DNA from: Wolfiporia cocos
Lineage: Eukaryota; Basidiomycota; Agaricomycetes; Polyporales; Phaeolaceae
Assembly (NCBI GenBank): GCA_029448655.1
Contig: JACCLO010000007.1
Coordinates: 1,054,001-1,118,000 of the forward strand
DNA: 64,000 nt
Direction of reading: 5' to 3'
Position 1 is the stretch's first letter. The number at the start of each line of letters is the position of its first letter. Under the pieces are notes generated by a model. It was not told where the DNA came from, searched no databases, and saw only the letters and a list, made by a program, of their open reading frames with translations. Shown here piece after piece: positions 49,998 to 62,000 of this stretch. A program made the translations under genes and the position numbers.

Positions 49998-51334
49998 ATG
50001 CGACAACGACCTTCGAAGGATTCCAAAGCCAGTGAAATGGCGTATGATCCTGACCAAGATCCCGAAGAGAAACGTGCAGTCCGACGCGAGTATCGTCAGC
50101 TCGCAAAAGATCGTACGTCTCGTCAAATGAATCAAAGCACACCGCTCGACAGGCATTCTTGATTATTCAGAGGAAGGGAATGCGAACGACTTCTCAGTCG
50201 ACGAGCTCGCCGAGCGTGTGCGTCGCGCCGACACCCTCTTCAGCCGCGGTACGCCCTCTGCTCGTGTAATCGAAATGGCCGAACAGAACCCATGACACAT
50301 ATGCAGTCAAGGGCACATCAGAGGCGACCCTAGATTCGGCCTTCCTCCTGCAGGCCACGCAGGCGGGTGCGGCCAAAGCGCGCGCAATGAAGTCCGGGGC
50401 AGGCGCGTTCGATGTCGACGACTTCGTTGCGCGCCTGATTACCTTCATGGGCGGCCGCAAAGCCGCGCTGTCAGACGAGTCGGACTCGGAGATTGCTAAC
50501 GACGACATCGCTGGCGGTGCGCTCGACTGGTCGCGTGTGGGCTATCGCGCGCTGGAGAAGAGCCACAGGGTCGCGGTGGCGGACTTTATGTGCGTTGTAT
50601 TCTTCGATGTCGTGTTCGTGTACGTATATGCATTTGACCCCGTAATAGGCTGGGACCGCTATCGATTGAGCAGAAAAAGCGGGCTGTTGCCAAGCGTGCA
50701 AAGTTGGAAAAGGATAAAAGGGATGAGAAGAAGCCTCAACAGATCACTGAGGAAGACATTACGCGCTCCGAGAATGAGACGACAAAGAATGTTGCAGCTG
50801 TACGTTTTCTGACTGTTGCACCACAGTACGAGCTGAACCGAGCCTCACAATTTCAACAAAAACATTGATAGATGGAGCGCATACTCACCGCACAAGAAGG
50901 CGCGATCAATATATTCAGACTAATTGTAAATCCGAACGACTTCGGGCAGTCGGTGGAGAACCTGTTCTATCTCTCCTTCCTCATCCGTGACGGCAAATGT
51001 GCGCTAGAGACTAACAACGAGGGCGAGCCCGTCGTCTGTATGTGTTCATCACCCTCGAGCTGTCAATCAACAGTATTCAGACTAATGCGTCTAGACATAT
51101 GTGACCAACCGTCAGAGGAGGATTATACGAACGGTCTCAGAAAACGCCAGCTTGTCATGGAATTTGATATGGCGACTTGGCGGGTGCGTTTTTCTGGGGA
51201 AACTACCTTCTGCGAATGATGCTCATACCTTTTCCGTGGTGTAGCGAGCCATTGAGGTCTTTAATATCAGAGACTCGGTGATCCCACAGCGGCCGAAGTC
51301 GGAGATGCGCATAGGCGGAAAATGGTATGGTTGA
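49998..51334 (+). CDS. NSE4: Nse4, kleisin subunit of the Smc5-Smc6 complex
   Basis: Kleisin that bridges the Smc5 and Smc6 heads and works with Nse1 and Nse3 in DNA repair. Seven exons (49998-50112, 50171-50248, 50307-50589, 50649-50799, 50872-51037, 51095-51183, 51245-51334) encode 323 aa with consistent phases. Family blocks seen: N-terminal REYRQLAKD, VDELAERVRRADTLFS, WSRVGYRALEKSHRVAVADF, MLGPLSIEQKKR, INIFRLIVNPNDFGQSVENL, FYLSFLIRDGKCAL, and the C-terminal EEDYTNGLRKRQLVMEFDM and WRRAIEVFNI. The first exon is charged (Lys/Arg/Glu/Asp). Length is typical or slightly short for fungal Nse4. It ends 318 bp from the tail-to-tail valyl-tRNA synthetase gene. Confidence 0.92.
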
Positions 51335-51652
51335 CGCGGTCTTTCTGTTACGGAGGTCCTCATGCTATCGATATCTGCTTACATACAACGAGTTACTCTG
51401 CACACCTCTTAGCCGTTCACTGCTTTGTATATCATACTGCTGTCCATGTACTGTTCATAAGTTAGTCTCGCTAATTCACTCCGGATTCCTTGTTGAAAGA
51501 AGCGTAGGCGGTGCCTGTTTCTAGATCCCTCAAAGTGTATCAACCTAGAGAACCATGACGACGTAGCATTAGCCGTCTGAGTACAACTAATCGTACACGC
51601 CGATGCGTAACAGGGCAGTAACTCGATTACCAAAGCGTCCGCGCGGCTGCCG
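51335..51652. other. Tail-to-tail spacer
   Basis: 318 bp between the stops of NSE4 and VAS1. Both 3' UTRs must fit or overlap here. No coding signal. Confidence 0.5.
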
Positions 51653-54600
51653 TTACTGCAGCTTCTCGAACATCTGGATGGAGAGCTCCAAATTCGCGAC
51701 GTCCGCTTCGAAAGTTTTCCGCTAAAACGAGCGAGGGTCAGCACACCGGAAATATGATCCTCAAGGCAGACGGCGATACCTTTTCTTCGTTGATCGCGCG
51801 CACATCGGCAGGTACGGTATCCTCGTAGCCGGGCTGCGACTCGACCTTTCTAATCTTGTCTAGATTCATCCGTGCAAGGCCCAGTTTCTTCTGGCACTTT
51901 GTAATCTCTACCTCTAAGTCCACCTGCCCCTGTGGCGAGCGGATCAGCATATACGTATGATGAGCATGGAGGAAATGTGGCTTACTCTCACGAGGACGTG
52001 CACCACAACAGCGGGCGAGACGACGGCAGAGCCGCACCCCGGAGGCACGTCTTCCAACGTCCGCACAACCTTCGCCACTTTGCAATTCTTCGTAAGCGCC
52101 ACGACGGTCGGAACCTGTGATTCGAGAAGCGACGCCTCGTTATCCGATGCAACGCGGATAAACACTGGAAAGCGTTCCTGCTGAATAAGTGTCATGTGAG
52201 GTGAGCGTCAATACACACGTTGAATGTCGTTCTGCAGGTTGTATGACGCAGCGAGGGAGCGACCTGTCTTGATCACTGAGAAGACCAAGTCGAAGTCCTT
52301 CTCCGCATCCTCGAACACGAATGAGTTGTTCTGGCAAGCATGTCAATGACGGCTCAAGATAGTCAGCACTTCAAAGTGACTTACGACGACAGGGTACGAG
52401 GACACCATGATCGATGGCGTCGGGTCATTCGGTCGACGAGGGAGACGCTGCCAGAGCTCTTCCGTGACAAACGGCATGAATGGGTGAAGGAGACGCAGCC
52501 CATAGTCCAGGCATGTATACAATGTCTGCTGTGCAGACTTGCGCGTTTCGGGGGACGCAGATTCGTCAGACATAGGCTTCATCGCTTCCTGTGATGCAGT
52601 GAGTCAACCATCCCTTGGACTATCATGGGACGCGCATACAATGTACACGTCACAAAGCTCGTAAAGCCAGAAGTTGTACACGATGCTGGTGGCATTCATG
52701 AAGTTTCGATCCTCGAGCTGACGGTTGATCTCCTGCGCCGCGACATTGAGCTTGTGTAGGATCCAGCGCTCGACTAGGCTTTCCCTGCCGGTGGGCTTGG
52801 CGGTCGGTTCCGGTACGAACTCGTTGTCGAGCTTCAGCATCGCGAACTTAGTGGCGTTGAAGATCTTGTTGCAGAACTTGCGGTAGCCCTCAACACGCAA
52901 GATCTCCAGGTTGATGTCGCGTCCTGAAGACCAGGTGTCAATTCTCCCAGAAAAACCAGTCCACAGATCATCTCACCTCCACCGGAGTACGCGCAAAGTG
53001 CGAATCGCAGCGCGTCCGTGCCGCACTGCGGGATGCCCTTCGGGAAGTCCTTCTTTTGGCCCGCCTTCGCCTTTGCAATCTCGCGCTCGTCGAGGTTACC
53101 TTCGTACAGCTTCTCGTGCAGCGCCTCGAGCTCGAGTCCTTGGATGACATCGATCGGGTCGATGACATTTCCGAGCGACTTGCTCATCTTGCGCCCGTGT
53201 GCGTCGCGGATCATCGCGTGACACAGCACCTCCTTGAACGGCAGCTTGCCAGTCAATTGTAAGCCCAACATCACCATGCGCGCAACCCAGAAGAACAGAA
53301 TATCCCATCCGGTTTCGAGCATCGAGGTCGGGTAGAACTTCGCCATATCCAGCGTCTGCGATGTGCTGGTGAGCGGTTCGGCAATTACTCGGAAAGGAGG
53401 ACTGAGATACCTCCTCCGGCCAGCCGAGAGTTGAGAATGGCCACAGGCCAGACGAGAACCAGGTATCGAGGACGTCCTCATCCTGCTCAAGAGTGAACTT
53501 CGCGCTTCCCGCGATTTTCTTCGCCCGCTCAGTGGCTTCCTCGAGTGTCCGACCCACAACCCAGTTCTTGCCGTCCGTGTTCTGCGATCAACGTCAGCGC
53601 AGGATTACAGCAGAGCGTCTAGCCTATACTGACGTCCTGTTCCTGGCCCTCGATCCGAACGAAGTATGCCGGACAACGGTGACCCCACCACAGCTGGCGG
53701 GAGATACACCAATCCTGGATACCTTCCAGCCATCGGTACCATTCCGTCTCGGACGCTTTGGGCGTGATTATCAGTTCACCCGCACGCGTACGCTATGTAA
53801 CTGCGTCAGTCTGCATGATAGGCGTCCGTTTGGTGACACGCGTACCTTGAGCGCTTCCTCAGCAAGCGGCCTGCAGTTTACCCACCACTGAGGCTTGAGC
53901 ACAGGCTCAATAACGTCGCCCGACTTGCTGTAGTTCATGGTTTAATGACAACTTAGAGCCATATCGGACATACATACCTGCAAATAGGAATCTGCATGGG
54001 GTTGTCCTTCGTCTCAACATACAGACCTGCCTCCTGCAACGCCTTGACCACAGCGACGCGAGCGTGGAATCGCTTCATGCCCTGTTCCAAGCCGTAAATA
54101 CATATTCCAACATGATCCATCTGTGAAACTTGCCTTGAACCTCTCGCCAGCGTTTGCGTTCAATGTGCCATCGTCGTTGAGGATGTTGATCATCGGCAGG
54201 TTGTGCCGCACACCGACCTCATAGTCGTTGAAGTCGTGCGCCGGCGTAATCTTCACCGCACCTGTACCGAACTCCATGTCGACCACGATGGCGTCCGTGA
54301 TGATGGGAATGCGCCTGTCGAGGAACGGATGCTTCGCGAATTTGCCGTGAAGGTGCTGCAAAGATATGTAAGGACACGAAACCAGACCGCTCTGAGTGAC
54401 TGTACCTTGTAACGCGGGTCGTCTGGGTGGACAGCAATTGCCGTGTCGCCGAGCATAGTCTCGGGACGAGTAGTGGCAATAACGATCCTTTCATCTGTCA
54501 TGGCTCTCGTCAACCAGTCGCGTATCTTACAACAGCGCAGCATACCTGAGCCCTCAAGCGGATACGCGAACGAGGTGAGCACACCAAACTCGAACTTCTC

Positions 54601-55641
54601 CTTCGCATCATATCCGGGCACGTTCAGAAGCGTCCGGCCGGTGAGCTGCTTTTGCTCCACCTCGAGGTTTGAAAGCGTCGTGTTCATGCGCACACACCAG
54701 TTGACAAGCCTATTCGCGCGGTACAGAATCCCATCCTCGTGTAGCCGACAGAAGTTCTCTATCACGGCTTTGTAGCGGCTCTGTGATCCGCTCTAAAGAA
54801 GTAATTCGTGTGGTAGTGCAACTGCACGCACCTCGTCCATAGTGAAAGCCACCCGATTCCAGTCGAAGCTGCCGCCGAGGCGGCGCAGCTGGTTTTCGAT
54901 TCTTCCCTGATAGTCGTTCTTCCACTCCCAGACCTTCTCGAGGAACTTGTCGCGTCCCAGATCGTGGCGAGTCTGCCCGCTCGACTTGTACAGCCGCTTT
55001 TCCACAACGGATTGCGTCGAGATACCCGCATGATCGAACCCGGGCACGAACAGCGTCGTCTTGCCCTTCATCCGATTCCAGCGCACGAGCCCGTCCTGGA
55101 TTGCGACCGTGAGCGCATGTCCGATATGCAGGCTGCCCGTGACGTTCGGCGGCGGGAATGGAATCACGAATTGTCCCTCGGGCTTGACGTTGCCCTCAGG
55201 TGTGAACACTGGGCGGAAGAAACCTTGGGCCTCCCACCAGTCATACCAGGCAGACTCGACAGCGATCGGGTTGTAGCCGCTTGCCATCGGCTGCGATAGG
55301 TCTGCGAGAGTTTTGAATCTATATCAGTAATGCTAGATGGGTGTGCACACCTTTCTTTTCGCCCTTGGGGGTGGTATTGACGAAAGGAGCCTCCTCTTCC
55401 TTCTTCTCCTTCTCCGCCTTTGCTTTCTTCTCGCCAGCCGGAGTGGCGGCTGCTACCTTCGCGACCTTTGCAGCAAGTTTAGCCTCTTTCTCGAGCCGCT
55501 TCGCCTCCTTCTTTGCTGAGTCGTCTCGTCGCATCAGACGCTACGAAGCAGGTGCCAGTACCTACCTGCGCTCTTGGAATTGGGGTTTGGGCCGCCAGAG
55601 GCGGCAGTAGTGCTCCCTGACGTCGCAGGTGTGTCGGACAT
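51653..55641 (-). CDS. VAS1: Valyl-tRNA synthetase
   Basis: Class I synthetase charging tRNA-Val, 1,055 aa in 17 exons (first 55641-55566, last 51721-51653). Order: a Lys/Glu/Ala-rich N-terminal extension ([17 protein letters not shown]), the catalytic start with HIGH in [15 protein letters not shown], the editing domain with [20 protein letters not shown] and [24 protein letters not shown] in [14 protein letters not shown], the anticodon-binding part with [18 protein letters not shown], and a C-terminal coiled coil ([19 protein letters not shown]). The intron after exon 6 (54133-54082) uses a GC donor (GCAAGT) with a normal AG acceptor; the rest are GT-AG. In many fungi one gene serves cytosol and mitochondria through two starts. 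The visible start has no obvious presequence, so a mitochondrial form is unproven. Confidence 0.95.
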
Positions 55642-56728
55642 TTTCCTGAGACCAAAGCGACGACCAGGATGTTGAATTGTACACGCGAACACAAGACGAG
55701 CAGACCGATGCATAACAGATTACACGCGATCGAGTCAGGCAAATCTGTCTTCCCACGAGGATTATCGCGGTCACGCGACCACTTCAGACGCGACGCGTCC
55801 TCGCGACACTGAATGCAATCCCCCACCAGGACTTGCGACGCAAGTCAGGTGTTGTTCCCACGCCCTAAACACTTGTGCGCAGACTCTGAGCCAGAGACCA
55901 ACCTTCGGGTCCGGGCTATCCATTGGGTTCGCGCCAGAGATGATATGTATTAGTAATTGATGTCATACATTAGTTTCTTGAGCAGCAGTATAACAACATT
56001 ACAAAACATTAGCCACTGGTCTCTGGCAGTCAGTCCGGATGGTAGCCCATTGTATCGAGCTTCCTGCTTGTTTTGTGCCCACGTCGTTGGCCACTTCCGA
56101 TTGTGAGATACTGTAACGGATTGGGTAAAATGATCACTGGCGTGACTGAAACCAGTTTTGAGCCATAGCTAATGCGAGTACATCGTCACAGTTTCGGACG
56201 AGGCTGAACTCAAATGGCGGTCACATAAGTTGACTGTCATTACGATCTTCACATAACCAACGCCAGAGTATGAATGTTGCTCACGATAAAAGGCATGGAA
56301 GGTGCTGGCCCGAAGTTGAAAACTCTGACGCTATATAATGAACTGTTTCCCTGCTGCAGTGATTCATGATGCTGTCGGTGATCACTAGGTTGGACGGGCG
56401 TACCGCGACCCGCCAGGACTTTCATGCTTGTGCTGATTCCTAAGTAGACAGCAGCAGGATCGGTCAATTCATGTCGCAACCCGATCCCATCTTCTTCCTG
56501 CGTACAAGTGGCAATTTGAGTGACCTACTATATCTTGCTATAGCATGGCACAGGCGCAGATATATTATTAACCTCATTAGTGGCGCCCCTGCGCTGCTAA
56601 TACATGTCCCTTGACCGACGAGGCACAGTTTCCAAGAGAGAAAGGGACTGGTATAGTTGCAGGCTCCGCACTCCGGTGTACCCCAAAGACTCAGCAGTTT
56701 ATCGGCTACTCAACTTCACGGGTAGAGT
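55642..56728. other. Upstream region of VAS1 and gene-free DNA
   Basis: No recognisable gene. The first about 300 bp are the likely VAS1 promoter. The rest has short frames only and borders the inverted tRNA-like repeat. Confidence 0.4.
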
Positions 56729-56847
56729 TTCAGTCAATTATCTTAATCTGCCAACTGCCCTTCGCTTAAGAAATCGCAGTTGCGAGCTAGGTTTGCACGC
56801 AGATTAATCTGCTAACTGCGGCAGATTAATCTACTGTGACAATAAAA

Positions 56848-56932
56848 TGGTACCTCCCGGATTCGAACCAAGGACCTTAGCGCAGATCAGAATAATAGCA
56901 TCGCAGCATAATTAGCCAACTGAGCCATATTG
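56848..56932 (-). repeat. tRNA-like sequence, left arm
   Basis: Read on the minus strand it has A-box GGCTCAGTTGG and B-box GGTTCGAATCC, with a plausible T arm (CTTGG/CCGGG around TTCGAAT). The acceptor stem does not pair (3' side AGGTACC has no 5' partner), so a working tRNA is unlikely. Confidence 0.5.
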
Positions 56933-57223
56933 GCAACAGTTACCCTTGACCAATCAAAATATATATAACGCAAATTTTACACACAATTTTCGCAAATCAT
57001 CAAGGCAACTAACTGCTCCAACAAGCATACAGAAATCAATGATAGTGGTAGCTTGATTTACCATGCTTGACCTGGAGCAACTCACCATGGGAAAGCTGAA
57101 TACACTGGAATCACAGGTCTTTAGAGGCAGATTCATTTGTATTTGTGTTATGGATGATGTTAAACTGCGAAAATGAAGTTTACAAAATACTCTATATATT
57201 GCTTAAAATGGAGCAGACACTAG

Positions 57224-57312
57224 TTCCACTGTAGCTCAGTTGGCTAATGTATACTGCGATGCTGTTATTCTGATCTGCGCTAAGGTCCTTGGTTCGAATC
57301 CGGGAGGTACCA
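57224..57312 (+). repeat. tRNA-like sequence, right arm
   Basis: Plus-strand counterpart of 56848-56932, with TAGCTCAGTTGG and GGTTCGAATCC. Its 5' end differs from the other copy, again without a matching acceptor stem. Confidence 0.5.
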
Positions 57313-57413
57313 TTTTATTGTCACAGTAGATTAATCTGCCGCAGTTAGCAGATTAATCTGCGTGCAAACCTAGCTCGCAACTGCGATTTCTTAAGCGAAG
57401 GGCAGTTGGCAGA

Positions 57414-57629
57414 TTAAGATAATTGACTGAAGTCCCTCTTCACGGCAGGGGCCCAATACGAAAATCTCAAGTTGAATTGGTATTCTGCGAACTGGATAGC
57501 CCATTTACGTCGATCAACAGCCGTGATGAATCGACGGGGCGAGGGCCGCCTATTGTTGTATTGTGAGAGCGCAAGCAATCGGATCGAGTGCTCTCCTCGA
57601 ACGCCCGAGTGTAAGCAGCTCGAAGTCAC
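57414..57629 (-). pseudogene. Possible trace of an LTR-retrotransposon RNase H region
   Basis: A minus-strand frame includes VDRRKWAIQFAEYQFNLRF, which vaguely resembles the gypsy-type RNase H segment where a conserved R-x-x-R-W-x-x-x-L-x-x-F-x-F pattern occurs. No other polyprotein pieces are seen nearby, so this is a weak call. The frame runs directly into the edge of the tRNA-like inverted repeat. Confidence 0.25.
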
Positions 57630-59926
57630 ACAGCCCGACTATTGTGTAGAAGTCTGCCATCCGGTCGCGAGATGTGGTCCAGTGTTGTCTATTTGAACTT
57701 ATAAGATCATCGGAGCTAGCGCAGAAATGAGTGGACCGATTTGATGGAATTCGCATGAGTGGCTGGATAGAACGTGCAGACGTGACGATGCGAGGAGGTA
57801 ATTATCAACGGAAACTTATCTACGTAAGTGCATACCCCAACATCTTTTCTATGTATCAGGTGCAAACGTTTGTCGGTATCCATTCCCATGTTCTGGAGTA
57901 TAGACCAACAACTGCACGTACCTCATGCTCCCGGCTTGCGATGATGTAGAGGCTACTGTAACACACAGCTCTACTGAAGGCATCATTCCGGGTTTGCGCT
58001 GCTGTTACACATGGGGTACCAGACAGCTGTTTGCGTGCTACTGTATCATCGCAACGCAGTCAAAGTCGCTCATTACGCAGCTTACCCTTGGAGAGACGCA
58101 TGGAATGCACAGTGATTAGACTAATCTGCCTTGGCATGCATATTCGACACCTTTACCCCCTCGACATTAGGCCATTGCGCGCATTGAGTGAACAGCCAAC
58201 AGGAATACCTCTACTGCTTCTAATGCTAGGCAGAATGTCTAAGCTGGCCCAGAAGAAGAGCTTACGAAAGTCAGTCCAGACTGGTATTCTAATTCAGGGT
58301 CTAGGAAAGATATCAGCAGTCAAGAGCCTAGTAAATCAATCCTACGATGATGCGCTTTGACGGAGGCTTCTCTAGCATCACGGGGGAACCTGACATACCT
58401 ACTCTCACTTACATAACTCGTTACTACCACTGTGGCTCACGTTAGCTGCCGCACATGTACATAGTTTACTGACTGCGGGGTATAAATGGTTGTCTCTTTC
58501 GCTCTCTCTCTAGAATCACGGGGTCGATGATGCGGAAATTAGAGTGCTGTACTAGCTCAGGCTTTGAAGACTCATATACAAGCAAAACGACATCCCAGAC
58601 AAAGCTCGCATTGAATGCCTAGCATTGTGGCCTTGTTATGCGAGGAAGTCAGGTATCTTTGATAGCCGAAAAGTCCTAATGACCAAGTAATGCATGATTA
58701 TACATAAATCCAAGAGTCTGGGGAGCGTAGAAAATTCATTACTCAAATTGGCGGAGTTTGCTTGTCCAGAACCATACATCTAAGCTACTGGTCATGCAGT
58801 CTCTGAAGTCTCCTGAGAAGTCTGATATGAAACATCATCACAGATCAGTCTTTGGATGATATGTATGCATGAGCACTGGTTCGAACGAGCCGTGACGTAT
58901 GATGGGACTGATCCATAAAGCTGAGGTTTGCGAGATGACAGCTGTGTACGGCGGGAGGTGTGTGGAGACTATGACTCCCTGTATCTGTTGGTCGCTAATC
59001 AAATCTATTAGTGGCAAGAGGGGACTGGGATATGTACCGCCATTTCCCTGGGCGCCATTCACAAATTACATCTGATGCAGTATCTCAGATTGTCCGACTG
59101 CATATTGACTGCGTCTCACCTGGGGCTTCTTGGGTAGACAAGTCTCTCTGTCTCTCATGATGACAGAGTCAATTCTGGCACAAACATCTGATCCGGAGAT
59201 ACCTTCTTGGGAGGAGGCCCATAGAATAATCGGCATCTATTTGGCAACTTGCCTCAACTTCTGGGAATTTCGAAAAGCACAAGTGGCTATTGTTTCCTAA
59301 GCTCCGGCCAACATTGCTCTGGTAAGTTCTGGAATACAGTATAGGACTACATTCTTGGGTCTTGCATTGAGTGCCGTCATTCTGTGGCACCTCAGAGAAC
59401 GAGGAAGTGCACAATTCCCAGGGATCGGGCAAATTGTCCACACGATTTGCATAATGCAATGCGCAGAAGATGGATTGCTATGTAGTTGTAACCTCAACCT
59501 GATATATTGTGATAAGAACATGATGGCAGTGCCTGTCAAAAGAGTTGATTATCGGGTGACTCGACTTCTAAGACATCATACAATCTGATCATCACGTTTC
59601 CTAGAGCCCTTAAGGAATCTCCAATCAACTGCGCACTTGTCCCTTCGACTCCAATGACTGAGAAATCATATCGCGTGACAGCTGAGGCGATGCATCATCT
59701 GATTCACGACTTTATATGTTCCATAAGGGGCAGACATATCCTGAGCGATTACGGGATATATGATTTGTATTATCCCATAGAACGTCACGTCCCTCCACGC
59801 AATGTTCATCCGCATATATGTTACTCATATCACTGCCTTTGCCGATGAGGCTGTACAGGCAACAGTTATAAACATCTTGCTTCCCTGAAGCCGTACTCTC
59901 GGCCTCAGATTTCTACACAGACTGAG
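57630..59926. other. Gene-free stretch
   Basis: No recognisable coding exon or RNA gene. Short frames only, with ordinary base composition compared with the CpG-poor DNA that follows. Confidence 0.4.
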
Positions 59927-62000
59927 ATGTCTTTCAACCTAAACTCAGTTGAAACGTTCAATATCCCGCTAACAAGTGTTCTCATCGTTGGTGTAACATG
60001 TGCTACCATGTGAGCTCAACTTGTTCCTGGTTAAGATACTGATTTATATGGTCTGTAGCCTGTATGGAGTATTCTGTGCTCAAGTCTTGTATTACTTCTG
60101 GCATTACACAAATGATCGTCTCTGGCTGAAAAGTGTGGTGTGTTAACTTATCCTCACTTGTCAGCATTGCGACTCAATGCCAGCTAGGTTGCTATTCTTT
60201 GGTAGTTTCCTTCTGTGCGATTTTGACCACTAGGTGCATGTTTACATTTCATTCAGGTCACTGGATACCATTACAACATGCTTTGGTGCCATTGTGAGTT
60301 CACCATGGGATTGCAACAGCATTCAACATTGTAACCCATCTATAGAGCCTGTGGAGTAACACTGTTTCAACATATCAGTTCCCCTTGGGCTGTTTTCCTC
60401 CCAATGCTTCCAGTCCCAATCAAGAATGTTATGGGTATGTTTCACCTGTAGCAGAGTAAGTAATATGTACAGGATTTCTGGGATTGTATAACTGAGAGTT
60501 CTACCCTGATATCATCCAGCACTTCATTATCGGTACAGTTGCCCACCTCTATCATCATCATCTGAGAATGCTATAGCTGACTTGCTAAATAGAGAGAATT
60601 CTTCTGCACAGTAAGTAGTCTCATGAAAGCTGTTAGTGGATGCTACCCACATCTTACTCACTATTGTAGACTGCTGTCATATTCATGGTTCAACTGTATG
60701 TGATAAGACCTCTCTCCAATCATTTGTGGTGGTAAAATCACTTGTATAGCTATTATGTTCACACAATCTGGCAAAGTATGTTCAACTGACATCCAAATTG
60801 ATAATGTCTTACACATGGCAATGTCTACTGAAGTGAAAGCATTTAGGACTACCAAGTATTGGATACTGATGATCATTATTGTGGTGAGTCTTATCTCCCT
60901 GAATGAAATCCTTAGCTCAGTGCCATATCCAGATTTTATTCATCATGTTCTCATGTGGTGAGACCTACAGTGAAACATTATTCATGTTATATCCTCATCT
61001 GTTTATAATGATGCAGTAATGGGATTCAGTGAGCAATGCACTTATCATAAGGTAATCAAGAAATTGGCTGATGGTTTCACAGTAACTGCTCTTGCAGGGT
61101 AAGCAACATATTGTAGCTGCTGATATTGAGTATATTTAAATTGATACCTGCTCCTCAGATCACTATATGGAATTCCTGGATTTGGTTGGATGCGTGGGGT
61201 GAATCCAGAGCATTCTTCACTATTTGATATTGAAGTAGGGCAAAGCCACACCTGAAAATTCCTACCACTTACTATCTTTTCACTGTTTAGTTTCCCCCTC
61301 TTGCTCAAATGGCCTTTTCTTCTTGTGTGGATGTCATGATCACTGTGTTATTATGGAACAGCATGCATAACCATCATCAAGCAATGGTATTCAGCAGGTA
61401 ACAAGCACAGCTAATCCATTCCAGTTCAGCTAACTTATTTTATGCAACTATTAGCACTAGGTTTAAGATTAGAAAGATGAAACAATACATCATTGAACGG
61501 GGTACACTCACAGCGTAAGCAATCAGAACAGCTATACTAGAAGGTTGTAAGGCTAATGACTAGTCAGGCTGGCACAGATCTTCCAAATCACTGTTGTATG
61601 TATCTACTCATGAGCCAGTTCATTCTTGCTAAGTGAAGCAGTACTTGATTGGGTACTATAACATTGGGACAGTCAACCCATTTACATGGATTGCACTGCA
61701 TCTTATAGGAAGTAAATGTGAGTACTATACAAAAGCATCACATGTACAATCTCTAAATCACTGATAATCAGTGTACATGAACTCCTTGCTTGCATTGTGA
61801 GTGTTGTATAGAGCTCATTGACTAATGTTGAGATATTCTAACAGCCAATTATTCTCAGGTTGAATGCACGCAGACACATCCAAAGCATTGGTACTGAACA
61901 TGATTATGTCAATGCAAATCAAATTGTGTTGATGGAGATTAATGAACACCACATGAATATGGTATGTGCATCTGACAAACATCCTGGAGTCACACAATGA
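59927..62000 (+). pseudogene. Decayed multi-pass membrane protein gene (DUF6534-like)
   Basis: Fragments fit a family of seven-helix membrane proteins expanded in Agaricomycetes. Exon 1 (59927-60009) gives FNIPLTSVLIVGVTCATM. Exon 2 (60059-60137) gives LYGVFCAQVLYYFWHYTNDR followed by LWLKSV. A later piece near 60745 reads YYVHTIWQ, and near the 3' end are MNSLLA and, from about 61860, LNARRHIQSIGTEHDYVNAN. The next expected helix after VAILW meets TAG at 60203-60205, then related sequence continues in another frame, so the gene is probably broken. The region is CpG-poor and AT-rich, as in methylated, deaminated DNA. Exact exon structure between 60200 and 61800 could not be restored. Family name is from memory of its motifs. 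Confidence 0.4.

Larger units (their letters stand above)
56729..57431. mobile_element. Inverted repeat pair with tRNA-like ends
   Basis: Arms of about 200 bp (about 56729-56925 and 57235-57431) are near-perfect reverse complements around a spacer of about 310 bp. Each arm carries a tRNA-like stretch with A-box GGCTCAGTTGG / TAGCTCAGTTGG and B-box GGTTCGAATCC. The arms continue outward through repeated CAGATTAATCTG words to AATTGACTGAA at the outer edges. This resembles a tRNA-derived SINE or a MITE that captured one. No protein is encoded. Confidence 0.65.

Noticed and set aside
57224..57312. Functional tRNA gene
   Set aside because: A- and B-boxes are present but the acceptor stem does not pair, the sequence exists as two inverted copies inside a longer repeat, and no clear anticodon arm can be drawn.
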